Of a stretch of DNA of 64,000 nt, positions 44,892-57,711 are shown piece by piece. The notes beneath the pieces were generated by a model, which saw nothing but the letters and a program-made list of their open reading frames with translations, was not told the origin of the DNA and ran no database searches. How positions within the stretch are numbered: the stretch's first letter is position 1; each line of letters begins with the position of its first letter. The DNA is from Calliopum simillimum (lineage: Eukaryota > Arthropoda > Insecta > Diptera > Lauxaniidae), in assembly GCA_951812925.1 (NCBI GenBank), contig OX638370.1, positions 23,985,964-24,049,963 on the forward strand. The letters run 5' to 3'. The translations under genes and the position numbers were made by a program.

Positions 44892-45888
44892 ATTATTACG
44901 CGGATTTTTCTCCGTGTGATAGCTTCGAATATATTTAGTACATGCTGCTATATACTACTCTTCTCAATGGTTCTAGCCATAGCAACATACAATGTTATAT
45001 CAAGCACGACTCTAGTTCTAGTGAAAACATCGAATATGCTTCCTGCTAATTTCAATAGTTACTTTTTGGTTCATGCATCAACTTAGTTTAGTACCTTTTG
45101 TTGCACACGAACCAGCTTCATATTTCCAAAAAAAGCTAAATAGAACGTACTTTCTGCTACAGACAAAATAATCGGAAGATCTCAAGATATCAATCAATGG
45201 CACTTGTTTCGTACTGTACTGTAATAATTCGTTGATGATGCTCAAGGTTTTGGGTTAAACTGATTTTGTAAAGTTTATTAAATTGACATTTTAAAATAAA
45301 ATTTAGTTCCAGAATTTACTGTGAATAGGAATATGATACTCATACACAGATAAAAAACTTTCTCAAAACTAAATAAATAATTTTTTAGAAGTGCACTATT
45401 CTCATTATAATGTAGGTAGGTACATGGTTCAGTTTTATACTGAAATATTAATTGACTCTTCACTTGAGTTCTTATCGCGGTAAAATACGTACGTACTGTA
45501 CGTATTCTTATGAAAGTTTGATTTGAATTTAAACTTCCAGCTGCAATGCGATCGATTTCACGTTGATTTTATTGTACCAAAGGTAGAAAGCCAGCGCGCC
45601 AAGACTTTGACTTTGTGTTATTCACTCTATCTAAATATGTGTAGTGCTTGGAGAAGGCCAAAAATATCAAACAAATTTCAAATATCAAAGGAACTATTAA
45701 ATAACTTAGAAAGTTTCTTACATTTTCAAGAATTTGTTAATAAAGTGACTTAAGTGCAATATAGTCATAAACCTAAAAGTATGCAAAGCATTTTTGCTAA
45801 CAGTTAAGCAAAAATTATAGCGAAAGAGACTTAAGTGCAGCATGTAAATGCGATTGAGAGAGAGAAACAAAGAGCACACAGCAAAAAT
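44891..45888. other. AT-rich sequence, no gene recognised
   Basis: No supported feature. A short palindromic cluster TACGTACGTACTGTACGTA lies at about 45486. Confidence 0.45.
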
Positions 45889-46050
45889 TTTAGTTTAGTT
45901 TTAGAACCAAAAAGTATTCATATAGAACAATGCCAAAAAAGGTAATAATTTTATACTATTTTGGAATAAATTTCATACTTTTCTAGTATAAATTTCAAAA
46001 AAAAAGTTTTATATCAATACTAAAGGGAATCAAAAGTAAGAAAATTAAAT
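45888..46050 (+). repeat. Family D MITE-like repeat, copy 3
   Basis: CACAGCAAAAATTTTAGTTT, AAAAAGTATTCATATAG, ACTATTTTGGAATAAATTTC and ATACTAAAGGGAATCAAAAG match the other copies. It is uninterrupted and gives the empty site for the MITE at 38005-38698. Confidence 0.6.
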
Positions 46051-47732
46051 AATCATCTCTTAATGTGTACGATATATCAAATAGGTACAGCCGCTGCGAT
46101 GCGCTTGGTGAAACAGTTTGGAGTTGGTTTGATTACAGTGCAAGTAAGCTTAAGTATTTTAAATTAAAGTAAATGTAAGAATATTGTATATAATGTAGAT
46201 TTGAATAAAGTAAATTCAAATAGAAATAATTTCAAAGAGATTGTGCTGTGATATGGGTGTGAGAGTTTTCAAAAGATCTTACTTAGCTCAGTTCGCATGC
46301 CAACCTAACTCAGTGAGCATCTTTCGCTTCGAAAGTTTTACCTTTAGTTCGAAAGAAATTGCAAAAATCCATTGCCGGAATGGTATCAATTAGGCTAGTA
46401 TGACGTTGCAAGGCATCGATATATTTAAACATCACATTTAGTCTTAGTTACCAAAATTTCCATATCGATACTTTTTGTAAAATGTCACTCGGTACATTCT
46501 CTGATGCAAACTTCTGCCACTATCCTCAAATATGATGTCATCTTCTTCGTATCGAAGTTGAAATTCATGAAATCGCAATGAGTCCTTGGGGTTCACTTTC
46601 AAGAAGTTGCGCGTGAATTTTTCAATACTTTTTCTTTTCTTTCGGTGCGATTTTTTTCTTTTTTTCTTCTTTTTTTTTTTGAAGCCAACAAAGTCAACGA
46701 TTATAGCGTAAAATGCATATTTGATGACTTTTTGATTGCTGCAGTGGCAATAGCAATAGAATGATAGCAGAAAAGGTGTAGCACAGAGTAGCACCAGCAA
46801 TAGTGGCAAATAACACAAAATGTCTTGCATGTCCTGCAAGAGATGAGTTGGGTGCCTAACGTTGCGCCGCGCGCCATACAAAGCATTCAAGGAGTTGGTT
46901 TGGAAAATGTGAAAGAAATAGCAAAGGTAGTAGATTGAAGCACATTTGCTGCTGCTTTGTGATATCCGATGCAGGTTGTGAAAGTTTTTTTCTTTTTTCC
47001 TTCTTAGCATCGAGTTGTGCATTTCACTTGCTCCTTTTTTTACTTCCGTGCGCTATGTCATCTTTTGCAGTAGGTAGGTACTGCCAAATTGTCTATGCTA
47101 CAAATCCTTTCAAGTGTGAGATAATTTGCAATGGTATACGGGTTAAGTGTTGAAATTTCAGTGGAAAATAAGAAGTTTGGATTTTAAATGAGCTTAAGAA
47201 AGTAAATATTAAGTGCGGAGCGTTGGAAATTTTTTAAGACTTTCGGATTATTTTCGCTCAGATATATAACATATTCTATGTGACGATAAAACAACTTTCG
47301 GGGCAACCACCACCAGTCAGACCGTCTACAAAAGGTCTTCAGTAAAATCCAATTATTTTGTTAACTGAAAATTCGTTTCAAAAGGTTGCAGTTTAATCGT
47401 TGTCACTTAAATTGTTTGCCTTACGCAACACTGTCTACAGATTGTCTTTCATCTTATGATCTTAGCGGCTTAGCAAGGACATACTGGCTTAATATTTCTC
47501 GTGCAAAAATTTGCCTGAAACTAACACCCTCATTGCTTTATTTTTATTTTGCGGCTGAAATGGTGACGGTCAACTTGGAAATGGGTTGTGATATGGCAAC
47601 TGAAATTTCAAGAACTCAACGGCTTATGAAACCTTTTAGATGGTTTAGATCTAGTACACTACCTTAGCGACGTTTCTTCTTCACTATATCTTTTCACATC
47701 CTTTCTTTAGTTTAGAACGGTGGAGTGTTTTT
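46050..47732. other. Mixed-composition stretch, no gene confirmed
   Basis: Contains a 192-codon minus-strand frame (46444-47022) with a long lysine run, and a 93-codon plus frame (47386-47667). Neither has recognisable domains. Both are left out as genes. Confidence 0.4.
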
Positions 47733-48612
47733 AATATCTTCGTCTACCCTACACTGCAGTATTTTGAAACTTTTGCTTGTATGGGAGATGCCACGCCCTC
47801 TTGTCTGATTTCACCCAGTTTTTGTTCCGAGCTTGCATTTATAGTTCTTAGTGTCTGAGTAAAATTTAGTTCGAGTATCTCAAAAAACGTTTTTAGTATA
47901 ACGCTTTGATTCTTTTCCATATATGGTGGTACCACGCCCTCTTGTCCGTCCGAGCCCGCTTAGTTTTTGCTCAGAGCGTGCATTTATAGTTTTTAGTATT
48001 TGAGTGAAATTTAGTTGGATGATCTCAAAAAACTATTTCAGTATAGCATTTTGAAACTTTTGCTTGTATGGGTGGTGCCACGCCCTCTTGTCCGATTTCA
48101 CCCAGTTTTTTCTCAGAGCTGGCATTTATAGCCCTTACTATTAGAGTAAAAGTTAATTCGATTACCTTAAAAAACGCTTTCAGTATAGCTTTTTGAATCT
48201 TTTGCTTAAATGGGATATGCCTCTCCCTCTTGTCCGAATCCGCTTAGTTTTTGCTCAGATGTTGCGCTAATAATTTGTAGTACTTATGTGTATTCGGTTG
48301 CATTGTCGTGAAAAATACTCCCAAAGTTGCGTTTTGCATATGTTTTTTGTATGGGCGGTAGTTGTGTCCGTTGACCGATTTCACTCAGTTTCAATCCCAC
48401 GAAGTAACTTTGACGACAAAGGCAGTATAGTATATTCCATTGCATTGTCTTGCTCTATTCTCACATAAAATGTATTTCCACTCACATCCAGCCAGACAGA
48501 CGTTCATGGCTATATCGACTCAGGAGGTGACGCTGATCAAGAATATACATATATACTTTTCTTTATCTGCCACGCCTCCTTCTCTGCATTACAAACGGTA
48601 GAACAAAGTGGT
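47732..48612 (-). repeat. Family A interspersed repeat, copy 5, truncated
   Basis: Begins at CTACCCTACACTGCAGTATT without the CTAGTAAGGGTG terminus, has five GCCACGCCC-type monomers, and ends near ACAAACGGTAGAACAAAGTG without the ACCCTGGGTGTAGGG terminus, so both tips are lost. Confidence 0.7.
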
Positions 48613-50410
48613 CCTGGACGCAGGAAAGCAAGCATTCTTTACTAAAGGATATAAGAGCTTTATATTCCGAAGTAATAAAACTGTAGTTCCGGGGTCGAAA
48701 ATGAGCTCTACGATGATGAGGGAAAAGTTTTTTAGTATACAGCACAAACCCATTAGACATTATTTGAAATGCTTTCAAAGATACTTTCAGCATTTTGTAA
48801 CCTCCTCACCCACAAAAAAAAGTTGCCATGATCATTCTGACCAAGACAGTTATTTGGTCTTGGTCATTTATAGGTTATAGATCGGTCACGCTCCTATCGA
48901 GCATAAAATCGTCTTTGTATACCGAATTTGAAACATTTAAAGCGCTACTACTTTGAAATAAGGTTTGGAAATTTTGAATACAAAATTATCTCTGAAAGAA
49001 TAAGGTGAATATCAAAACCATAACCAAGACTCAATGCCTGAAATTTGTCCGAATCGTAAATGTAAGATAAAATCGTATAGGCGAATATTTTAAAAACTAT
49101 TATGAAACATATCGTTGGGTTAAAACTACAACTAGACATCTACATTTTGATTGCTTTGAGAAAGTTTTAAGTTTTTTGAAATTCGATTTTTGTATGAGAT
49201 TTTGAAATTTTCTGCTTTTTAGTTCTTATATAAAATTGGATGGGGACTTCATTTTAAAAAACTGACAAGACTGAGACGTAGAGGCATTTTTTCTTCATGT
49301 TTCTGTAAACTTAACACAAAATATCAAAAAATGTAGATGTCTCGTTATAGTTTTAACCCGACGATATATTTTAAGTAGTTACGGGATAGTATTATGAATC
49401 CAAAGCATTCGACTTTTTTCTGTCTTAAAAAAGATAACTTTGCGGTTAATGTTTGCTATCCTGCGCTACGCTCGCCATTTAATGATACACCATTCAGTCG
49501 TTTTTCTGAACCCACAGCTAACGCACATTTAAGACCCACACAACACATACAACAAGCAACACATCTTGGTTGTACTTTTCGTCGTTGTGTTCTACAACAT
49601 CACTTTCGTCAAGTTCAAATTTTGCAGATTTACGTCTGACACGCGACGCTAAGTCGTTCTGTCACTCGTCAAGTTCAAGCGTCTGTCAAATGACTTTTTG
49701 CCACCAACACACAAGTAGAGTGGATATACCAACAACAACAACAGAGCAACAATGACAGCAGCAGCTGCAGCATCCTGCCGTGCAGTTGTGTTGCAAGTGT
49801 TGCTTTGTAGTTCAGGTTACAGGTTTTGCATGAGTTCTTTCGTTGCTTTTGACTTTTGTTGTTAAATGTTGTTGCTGCATTTTGTAGTTGTTGTTGCTGT
49901 TACTGCTGTTGCGAGTGTCACTTTTTCGCTCTGCTCAGTTGCTCACGTCTATATGTGTTGCTGGCTGGTGTTGCTGAAGTTGTTGGTTGTTGTTCTACTT
50001 AATGTTACAATTTTGGTCCTTTTTTGTTTCGGTTTTTTTTTTGATTTTTTTAATTTTTTTTTTTTGCTTTCCTTGTTACTTTATCTCAGTACTCCGTTCT
50101 ATCTTTTTCATTTTGGTTTTTTTTTCTGTTTTTCATTTTTTGCTATTTATTTACTTGTAGCAACAGTAGCTTATTTTCCACTTTTTTATGCTCCTGTTAC
50201 AACCGTTTTATAGGGTGCCCAGGTATAGTGTCATTCATGTAAGTATGTCTTCCTTTGTAAAACGCAAAAAACTCAAACTTCCAGATTTGGAGTTTGGTTA
50301 AGTGCTTTATTTAATGCATTAAATTTAAATTTCTTACTTTTGTTATAAGCCAGGATACATTTAAAAAAAAACTTTATTAAACTTAACGAATTTATATTCC
50401 TCTTTAAAAT
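48612..50410. other. Non-coding stretch with CAA/TTG-rich sequence
   Basis: A perfect hairpin GACCAAGAC / GTCTTGGTC lies at 48840-48866. CAACA- and TTGTTG-rich sequence spans 49540-49990, followed by long T-runs to 50130. Open frames here are low-complexity. Confidence 0.45.
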
Positions 50411-51100
50411 GTAACGAGTCTTTCCTTCGTTAGCCGGGGTGTAGCTGTCGGCGTCCAGAGTTCACTACAAAATTCATATTTCCCAAGAAAACACAGCTTT
50501 TCTTAACGTTATAATTCACTTTATTCACTAAAACCTATGCGGCGATCAACAAGAGAATGCTTAATATAAACCTAGTTAATAATATAATAAAGATATCACA
50601 TTGCTAAAATTTTGATCTTCCTACCCGAGGAAAGGGTTCCAGCATGTCTCTGTCTGACCGTCGTCGAGTGCATAACTGATCATGCTTCTCTGTCTTTGGT
50701 CTTTGTCGTGGAGTGCATCACCGACCATGCCTCTCCGTCACTGGTCCAGGGTCTCCGTCTGTCCGTCGTGGAGTGCATTACAGACCATGCCTCTCCGTTA
50801 GTTGTCCTCGAAATGTGTCCTACGGTTGTTAATTATAAGTCCCAGTCATGTCTCAATGTGTTCTTGTTGTTAAAAAAGTCATAAGTATCTGGATGTATTA
50901 AATAAATCAGGATCACGTCTTACTTATAAGGTAACCACCAAGGGTATCTTCAACAGGGAATACCTTCATTGCTTTTATAAAATGGTGGCCGCCTGCCCCC
51001 TTGCGTGAGGTTCAGAAGTAATGTTCGCTAGGGTGTGTTCGGAGTTCTTTGATGACGCGATATTCAGTTCTTTGCAAACTTACTTGGCCAACTGCTTAAC
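50410..51100 (-). mobile_element. Possible solo LTR
   Basis: On the minus strand the segment ends in GACTCGTTACA at 50410. It contains a TATA-like TTTTATAAAAGCAATG at about 50975 and an AATAAA signal at about 50520, in the order expected for a retrotransposon LTR, and it is GC-richer than the surroundings. No second LTR, internal region or confirmed target duplication was found, and the 5' limit is a guess. A diverged repeat of about 66 bp (GTGGAGTGCATYAC, GACCATGCCTCTCCGT) occurs three times at 50650-50800. Confidence 0.3.
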
Positions 51101-51234
51101 ATCATTGTGTGTTTTATTTGTATACTCGCTTAGTTAAAGAAGCTTTTCTTGATTTCTTAGGATTTAGCTGGCCCAGGGTGAAATACTTATATCTAATCAT
51201 GGGAATAAGTGTTGAGTTGATGACACTCAAGGAG

Positions 51235-51410
51235 TTTGTCGTATGTCGGTTGTTGGTTGGCCGTTGGACAAAAGTTGCATGCTAATTGGTTGGATGGTTA
51301 TAAAATCGGTTGGTCGGATGATTGGTTGGTTTATTAATTGGTTGGTTGGTTAGTTGGATAGTTGGTTGTTTGGTTGGCTGTTGGATGAAAATTGCATGCC
51401 TAAGTCACGG
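51235..51410. repeat. TTGG-rich repeat with a direct duplication
   Basis: A GGTTGGTTGGTT-type region in which GGTTGGCCGTTGGACAAAAG with TTGCATGC recurs about 113 bp later as GGTTGGCTGTTGGATGAAAA with TTGCATGC. Confidence 0.7.
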
Positions 51411-53390
51411 TGTGTAGGCAAATAAGCGTATATGATTTGCATCATCATTAATAACATTTGGCATTTATTTTCTTTCACAACCTTGTACTAATTCCATAGA
51501 ACATCGCCAATTTGATTAGAAAGTGTCTTGAATTCTTGCCAGCATTTCTTGAATTCAAGTAATCTTACTTCTAATTCCAGCGATCGTTTCCATCTGTAGC
51601 TCTATTTGACTCCATAACATTAGATATTCAGCTGCTAACAAATTTGAAATTATATGACTCATTTTATGCTGAAAATATTTTTAAAGCCTTTTATGATATA
51701 AGTTACTTCTAATTAGATATTGAAACACCAAAACTATTGAAGAGTATTTTTTTTCTATTTCCATTTTGATTTGAACACCAAGCCACATTTTATTAATTCT
51801 GCATAATCTCTTACGTTCTTATGTTTGTACACTTTTACCAGAGAGGATAACTCCCCACTTATTACCACCTTTGTTGCTTCGCGATAACTTTTATACGAGA
51901 CGTGGGTTTTGTACATATGCAAAAAAAAATTTCATTTCGAACGCCCTTCAAACAACACACGGCTCGTGTATACACACTCCTCTGTCCTCCACATCTCTTT
52001 CATTCACTTTCGTTGTGCAACACTTTTATTTAAGTAACTTGTATCTTTTTTTTTTGTGTTTCGTTGAATCTTCTTCCAACTTGTATCTTGTTAAAGTTTT
52101 CAAAATTTGTTGTTTTTTTATTTTATTTTGCAGCTTGTAGCGTCTCGGCATCATCATGTCATGTCTACGCTGTTATGTTTTTTGCACCATTCTACTCGAC
52201 TCTCACTATTGTTGTATCTACATATTCATACACAAGACTTGGTTTAGATAGTTGCTGGTAGGAAAAATCACAGAGTTTAACATGATTTAGGAAAAATTTA
52301 TTTCTATGAATTTCAAGTTCATACTTAATGGAAAGTTAAACATATGATGATATGACACTTAACAAAATCACTTAACTTATTTTTCGTCACTTATATAATT
52401 TCCTAATGGGTTTTTTGGCCTATGTTCCAGCACTAAATCCACCTTTAGTTTTTATGCTTCTACTGCATCATTCTTCGTACTACACTTCTGCCATGTGCGA
52501 GTATAAAATACTCCCTCCTCCTGACTTTAAAGATTTCTCCCATATTTTTGTTGTTGTTGTTGCTGCCAAGTCTTCCAAGAATGTTCGAATTCATTTGTTT
52601 TGAAAGTATTTTTAGCATCAGTGTGTTATTGTTGTTGTTGCTGATTCTGCTGTTTAATTTATTTTTTGTTTTTTTGTTGTTGTTTGATTGTGTGCATTAA
52701 AATGTGGCATGCGGCAGAAAATGACATGATTCCACATTTTGTTGCACAGAGTAGAGTGTGCCAGACAGAAGCCACAACTAAAACTAACTATATAACAATA
52801 AGAACAGTACAAATGAAATATCAAAAAGTCTAAATAGCAAAAGTTGGGCGAAACTACAAAATACTTTTTCGAAAAAGAAAAAACAAAAAACAAAAAAACA
52901 AAAGAAAATGCGTTAAACTTTGATTTGGTAAATGAATTTCTTAGAAAGAGAAGAAATAAATTGCAATATTTTTGGAAATAAACTCAAAAATAATTCTTGT
53001 CATTATGGAAATATGTAATTGTAATTGCTGGCTTAAAAAGTTTATTCTGATAAAAATTTAATCGGAAATAAATGAGTTTATGAACGAGTTTTGAGATTAT
53101 GCATTAACTAAATATTACACAGCAGTTGTAGTATTCAAATCGAATTGGAATGAATACAGATCCACACCAGACTTGGCATAAAATCTATGCTTCAATTCGA
53201 CCCGTTTATGCTTGTTCGTATAAAATGTTTACACATAATGTTTTAATACATTTTAAACTATTTTGGTTTAAATTTTAAAATATCACTACATACATAAAAA
53301 TCTTTTATACTTTTTTTGTATAAAATTTATATAAAAATTCATATGGAAGTATTTTAAACCATTTTATAAATATAAAATTCATATTAAGCC
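51410..53390. other. AT-rich sequence, no gene recognised
   Basis: No coding region, RNA gene or transposon ends recognised. TTGTTG runs at about 52545 and 52630. Confidence 0.5.
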
Positions 53391-53394
53391 CATT

Positions 53395-54120
53395 AGACCT
53401 TTGTTATATGGGAAAAATTAAAAATTAAAATAACCTTGCTCCCAGGGGCTAACAAGTTTCCTATTGGTTTAAGTATCAGGCATAACAAATTATGGTTCTG
53501 ATCGGAAAATATAAGACCGTGCCTCCAGGACGTTAAAGGTCGGAAAAACGATATTTATATGGAAAAATGGGAATTTAATCGCAAGAATCAGTCCTATCTT
53601 TGAAACTATTTGACATAAGTGAATAAAATTTGGTATGTATATGAACAACACTTAAGTTAATTGCATTCAATAAAAAAAAGGCGATGCCACACCCCCACGA
53701 AATTTTTGTATCTCTGAAAATATTGGACTTAGGGGAATGAGATTCGGTACATATGTAATTAGCACTGGGAAAAAAATAATAAATGTGCGGGGTCACGCCC
53801 CTCCTACTAAAAAATCAAATTTGTCATATCTATGAAACTATTTGACACATATGAAGTGAAATGAAGCGAACAGGATATGGCACTGTAAAAATGTTAAACC
53901 AAGGTAGTTAGTTAATATGGAAGCAGTTCTCTGTTCTTATTTTGATCTCCTAGGTATAGACACCAAGAAAAAAAATTTGGTCAGGATCGGAACATATTTA
54001 ACCGTTCCCGCAGGCCGTTAAAGGTCGAAAAAATCCTGTTTATATGAAAATAAGGAAACAATTAATCCTTTCTTTGAAACTATTATTTTATGGTGTGTAA
54101 TTATAATGGCGAACATAAAA
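53395..54120. repeat. Tandemly organised unknown repeat
   Basis: An outer duplication of about 490 bp is marked by CGTTAAAGGTCGRAAAAA at 53532 and 54018 with CGGAAMATATAAGACCG / CGGAACATATTTAACCG before it. Inside are three units of about 115 bp, each with ATMTYTGAAAMTATTKGACW, GGGGAATGAGATTCGGTAC or its variant, and CACGCCCC. Non-coding; likely part of a transposon or satellite whose ends were not found. Confidence 0.55.
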
Positions 54121-54840
54121 AAGGGAGATTTAAAAAAAATTTTTGAAAGCAACCATCTGGCAACCCTACACGTTTTGAGACTAAAATTTTATTTTAATTT
54201 TTAAAATATATTAATTATGCTTAATTTAAAAAAAAACATATGGCAACCCTGAAAGTTCATGTTCGTTTTTTAAAAATGTTCCAGAAGTTAAGATCATCAT
54301 ATTCTATTCATTCAAGTAATAAAAAAATAAAGAGGTGGGGACAAAAAACATTGCATGTTTTGGTACATTTTTTACCCCCATCTATTTTTGAAAAAAGTGT
54401 CCTACTTGCGAGACATGACGGGTGTTGTTTATTTGGAAAAAATTTTCGAGACACCCATCTTAAAAACCCAATTTATCCATTAGATTTTTTACCACAGGCT
54501 GTATGCATTAATAATAATAGAGTTTAGCTACTACAGCTATTAGCCTTCTTGGCTATTTAGCTTCAAGCTTTAAATCAAGTAAAGCTTATTAAATATTTTG
54601 TAAATGAAAAAATTATGCGTTTTAATATGTTATTTTTTTAATAATTTTTTCTTAGCTTTTTCGCACTTTCTCAACATACCCACTCAGATCACGTTTATAC
54701 ATAACTACAAGTGCATAAATGCAGTTGTATGTATGTAATAACATGATCCAAGGAATGAATGTTAGAAAAAATTAACCCTGCATGCTGTGGGGCTCGGACA
54801 ACACAAACATTAAATAAAAAACAACCAATAACCAACAAAT

Positions 54841-57711
54841 TTAATTATAATAATTTTTCAATCTAAGTTTGAGTTGACCTTTTGACAAGCTAATACTATA
54901 TATTTCGCAATGATTTATAAGCGTTGTCATGCGATTAAAGGGGGCTGAAGCCATATAATTAGTTCTACTAACCGGTTGATAAAATAATTGATTAGAGTTA
55001 CGATTACTTCTTCGGTTAGTATTAAAATAAATATATTTAAGAAGCTCTGGTGCGGCAAGAGACCCTGTAATAATCTGATGCAGATAAAGTATATCCGCTA
55101 TATTTCTACGCGTTCTCAAAGACTGCATACGTAACAACTTCAAACGATCCTCATAAGGAGGAAGGTTTGAAGAATCCGTCCAATTAAAGCCTTTAAGAGC
55201 AAAACGAACAAAATGTTTTTGAATTCTTTCAATTCTATCAATATGTATATTATAAAAAGGTGACCAAACTTGGCTAGCGTACTCTAAGTGAGGACGCACA
55301 ATTGTGTTATATAAAGTCACCGTTACTAAAGGGCTATTAAATTCTTTTGCCCATCGTTTAATAAAGCCAAGCAGTGATGAAGATTTTTTACAAATTTGAT
55401 TAATATGTTCATTGAACGTTAGTTTAGCATCAAAATGTATGCCAAGGTCTTTGACTGAATCGACACGACTGATTTGTTTATCATTAAATTTATAATTGCA
55501 CTCTATAATATTATTCTTTCTAGAAAAAGTCATTGTTTGGCATTTATCAGAATTAAGATGTAAGCTATTTTTAGAACACCAAATTTCAAAAGATTTCAAG
55601 TCAGACTGAAGTGGGAAAATGTCTTCATCACCCTTCACGATCCTGTATATTTTCATGTCATCTGCATATATTAACAGATGAGAGTTTTTAATAATGTGAG
55701 TAACATCATTTATTGCTAAAATAAACAGGAGAGGTCCCAAGTGGCTTCCTTGCGGAACACCTGAAGACGCAGTAAATGGTGAGGACAACACTTTCCGAAA
55801 TCTTATTTGATATGAACGATCAGACAAATAAGATTCGATCCAACTGACAAAATTTAAAGGAAATCCAAGCTTTTTTAATTTAAACAAAATTAAGTTATGT
55901 GGTAGTTTGTCAAATGCTTTACTGAAATCTGTGTAGATACAGTCAACTTGCCCACCAGAGTCCAAAGAGTTTAATGTAAAAGAAGTGAAATCAAGAAGGT
56001 TGGATACTGTAGATCTGCCATTAACAAAACCATGCTGACGTGATGTAATGACTTCACCACAGCACACCTTGACTTGATCATATATAATTTTTTCAAAAAG
56101 CTTCGGTATTGATGATAGCTTGGCTATAGGCCTGTAATTTGAAACATCATTTTTACATCCTTTCTTAAAGATTGGACCTATGAATGATTCCTTCCAAAAT
56201 TGAGGAAAATAATTATCGTTAATAGATTTATTAAATAAAAAGCTGAGTGGATGACTCAAGTTAGAACTACAATTAATTAATAATGTTGCTGGAATGCCAT
56301 CAGGCCCACTTCCCAGGTCGTCATCAATAGATGCAATATATTTTTCCACGAGTTCAGGGGAGAAAGATATTGCATTGAACGAAACTTTCGGGTCATTTTC
56401 CATGTATTCAAAATAGGGAACATCAGGGCTGAATAAATTAGTTGAAAAAGATTTTTTAAATAAATTAGCAAACAATCCCGCTATTATTTCAGGATTGCTG
56501 GTAAGCCCATCACCAGTCTTGAACTCAGATGGAAAACCATCCGATTTTTTTTTTGAATTTATAAACCCCCAAAAATTCTTGGGGTCTTGAAGAATGTTCA
56601 ACTTCATTTTATTCAAATATTCCGAATAAACAGAAGCTGATTTTAGCTTAAATTCCTGAAACAGGTTATTATAATTAACTAAATCATTTCGGTCCTGGCT
56701 ACAGATGTATTTTTTCCAGGCCCTGTTGCGACTATTACGAATTTTCTTTAAGTCTCTTGTATACCAAGGGTATGAAGAGCTATTAATGTATTTAAAAGTA
56801 TATGGCACTGCCAAAGCTATAGCTTTAAAAAGTTCTGTATAGAAATATTTAATACTATTATCTAAAGAATTATTTTCAAAAAAGTTTAAAAAATTATTGA
56901 TATTGTTCTCTAAAATGTCATTTAATTTCAAAAAGTCAGCTTTTTTGAAATTAAATTCATAAATTTTCATAGAACACTTGTCATTTAAATTACCATTATT
57001 TGATTGAAACAAAATATTTAAAGGTGGATGATAAGTATCAACCACACTAAGGGCATTCGGGGCGTTATTTACAACCACCTTACTACTATCTGTAGCCAAA
57101 ACTAAGTCAAGTTGTCGTCCGTGAGAATTCGTTATACAACTAACTTGTTGTAAATCCGTTAAAATGTCGTCAACAAATATTTGTTGTTGTCGGGTTTTGG
57201 GACAAGACGCATAATAGTATGTGTCATCGTCCGACAATGTCCATTTTAAGTCAGGCAAGTTAAAATCACCTAACAATAAAATGTCGTCATTAACGTCAAG
57301 TTTTTGAGTAACATATTCTACAGCCTGTGCAAGACTATCGTAGACTTCTGTGCTACTATTAGGGGGAATATAAGCGTTAAGAATATAAAAACTTGACTTA
57401 AGAATAATAACTTCAACGCATATTAGTTCAATGTCAGATGCACAGGGAATGTCAAACAAAGAACTCGTAAAGTGATTTTTTATGGCTATTAAGACGCCTC
57501 CACCGACTGGAGAAAGATCGTTTGTGTATCTGTCTCTTCTAAAAACATTAAAACTATTGTCAAATAACTCAGAGTTAAGTATATTGTTATTTAACCAAGT
57601 CTCGGTAAAAACGATAACATCATCAGAAAAATTCTGAGATGCTAAAAATATATCATGCGTCTTTGAACGTAGGCCCCTTACATTTTGGTAGTAAAGGGAT
57701 AGCCGATTTAG
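54841..57711 (-). CDS. LINE ORF2: endonuclease-reverse transcriptase
   Basis: Encodes the enzyme that nicks target DNA and copies the LINE RNA at the nick. Counting residues from the frameshift site at 57711 (956 residues): an APE-type endonuclease with YYQNVRGLRSK (about 7-17), VFTETWL, GGGVLIA, LGDFNLP (about 147) and DTYHPPL (about 225); then a reverse transcriptase with NYRPIAKLSSIPKLFEKII, RQHGFVNGRSTV, YTDFSKAFDKL (about 593), GVPQGSHLGPLLF and YADD (about 682); and a C-terminal NTIVRPHLEYASQVWSP region. No in-frame ATG lies upstream of the endonuclease domain; the frame opens after a TAG at 57727-57729, inside ORF1. A start at TTG 57459 would remove the first third of the endonuclease. 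Translation by a -1 shift from ORF1 is therefore the best explanation. No internal stops. Confidence 0.9.
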   Translation of the reverse strand, partial: LNRLSLYYQNVRGLRSKTHDIFLASQNFSDDVIVFTETWLNNNILNSELFDNSFNVFRRDRYTNDLSPVGGGVLIAIKNHFTSSLFDIPCASDIELICVEVIILKSSFYILNAYIPPNSSTEVYDSLAQAVEYVTQKLDVNDDILLLGDFNLPDLKWTLSDDDTYYYASCPKTRQQQIFVDDILTDLQQVSCITNSHGRQLDLVLATDSSKVVVNNAPNALSVVDTYHPPLNILFQSNNGNLNDKCSMKIYEFNFKKADFLKLNDILENNINNFLNFFENNSLDNSIKYFYTELFKAIALAVPYTFKYINSSSYPWYTRDLKKIRNSRNRAWKKYICSQDRNDLVNYNNLFQEFKLKSASVYSEYLNKMKLNILQDPKNFWGFINSKKKSDGFPSEFKTGDGLTSNPEIIAGLFANLFKKSFSTNLFSPDVPYFEYMENDPKVSFNAISFSPELVEKYIASIDDDLGSGPDGIPATLLINCSSNLSHPLSFLFNKSINDNYFPQFWKESFIGPIFKKGCKNDVSNYRPIAKLSSIPKLFEKIIYDQVKVCCGEVITSRQHGFVNGRSTVSNLLDFTSFTLNSLDSGGQVDCIYTDFSKAFDKLPHNLILFKLKKLGFPLNFVSWIESYLSDRSYQIRFRKVLSSPFTASSGVPQGSHLGPLLFILAINDVTHIIKNSHLLIYADDMKIYRIVKGDEDIFPLQSDLKSFEIWCSKNSLHLNSDKCQTMTFSRKNNIIECNYKFNDKQISRVDSVKDLGIHFDAKLTFNEHINQICKKSSSLLGFIKRWAKEFNSPLVTVTLYNTIVRPHLEYASQVWSPFYNIHIDRIERIQKHFVRFALKGFNWTDSSNLPPYEDRLKLLRMQSLRTRRNIADILYLHQIITGSLAAPELLKYIYFNTNRRSNRNSNQLFYQPVSRTNYMASAPFNRMTTLINHCEIYSISLSKGQLKLRLKNYYN

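Noticed and set aside
46444..47022. 192-codon minus-strand frame with a hydrophobic stretch and a lysine run
   Set aside because: The lysine run comes from a T-rich simple sequence; no domain was recognised and there are no supporting promoter or splice signals.
50612..50884. 90-codon frame with repeated VVECITDHAS
   Set aside because: The repetition follows a 66-bp DNA tandem repeat inside a probable LTR; there is no sign of selection for protein.
54841..57459. ORF2 protein starting at the TTG at 57459
   Set aside because: This start would cut off the conserved N-terminal endonuclease motifs, which lie in an open frame upstream that reaches the slippery site.
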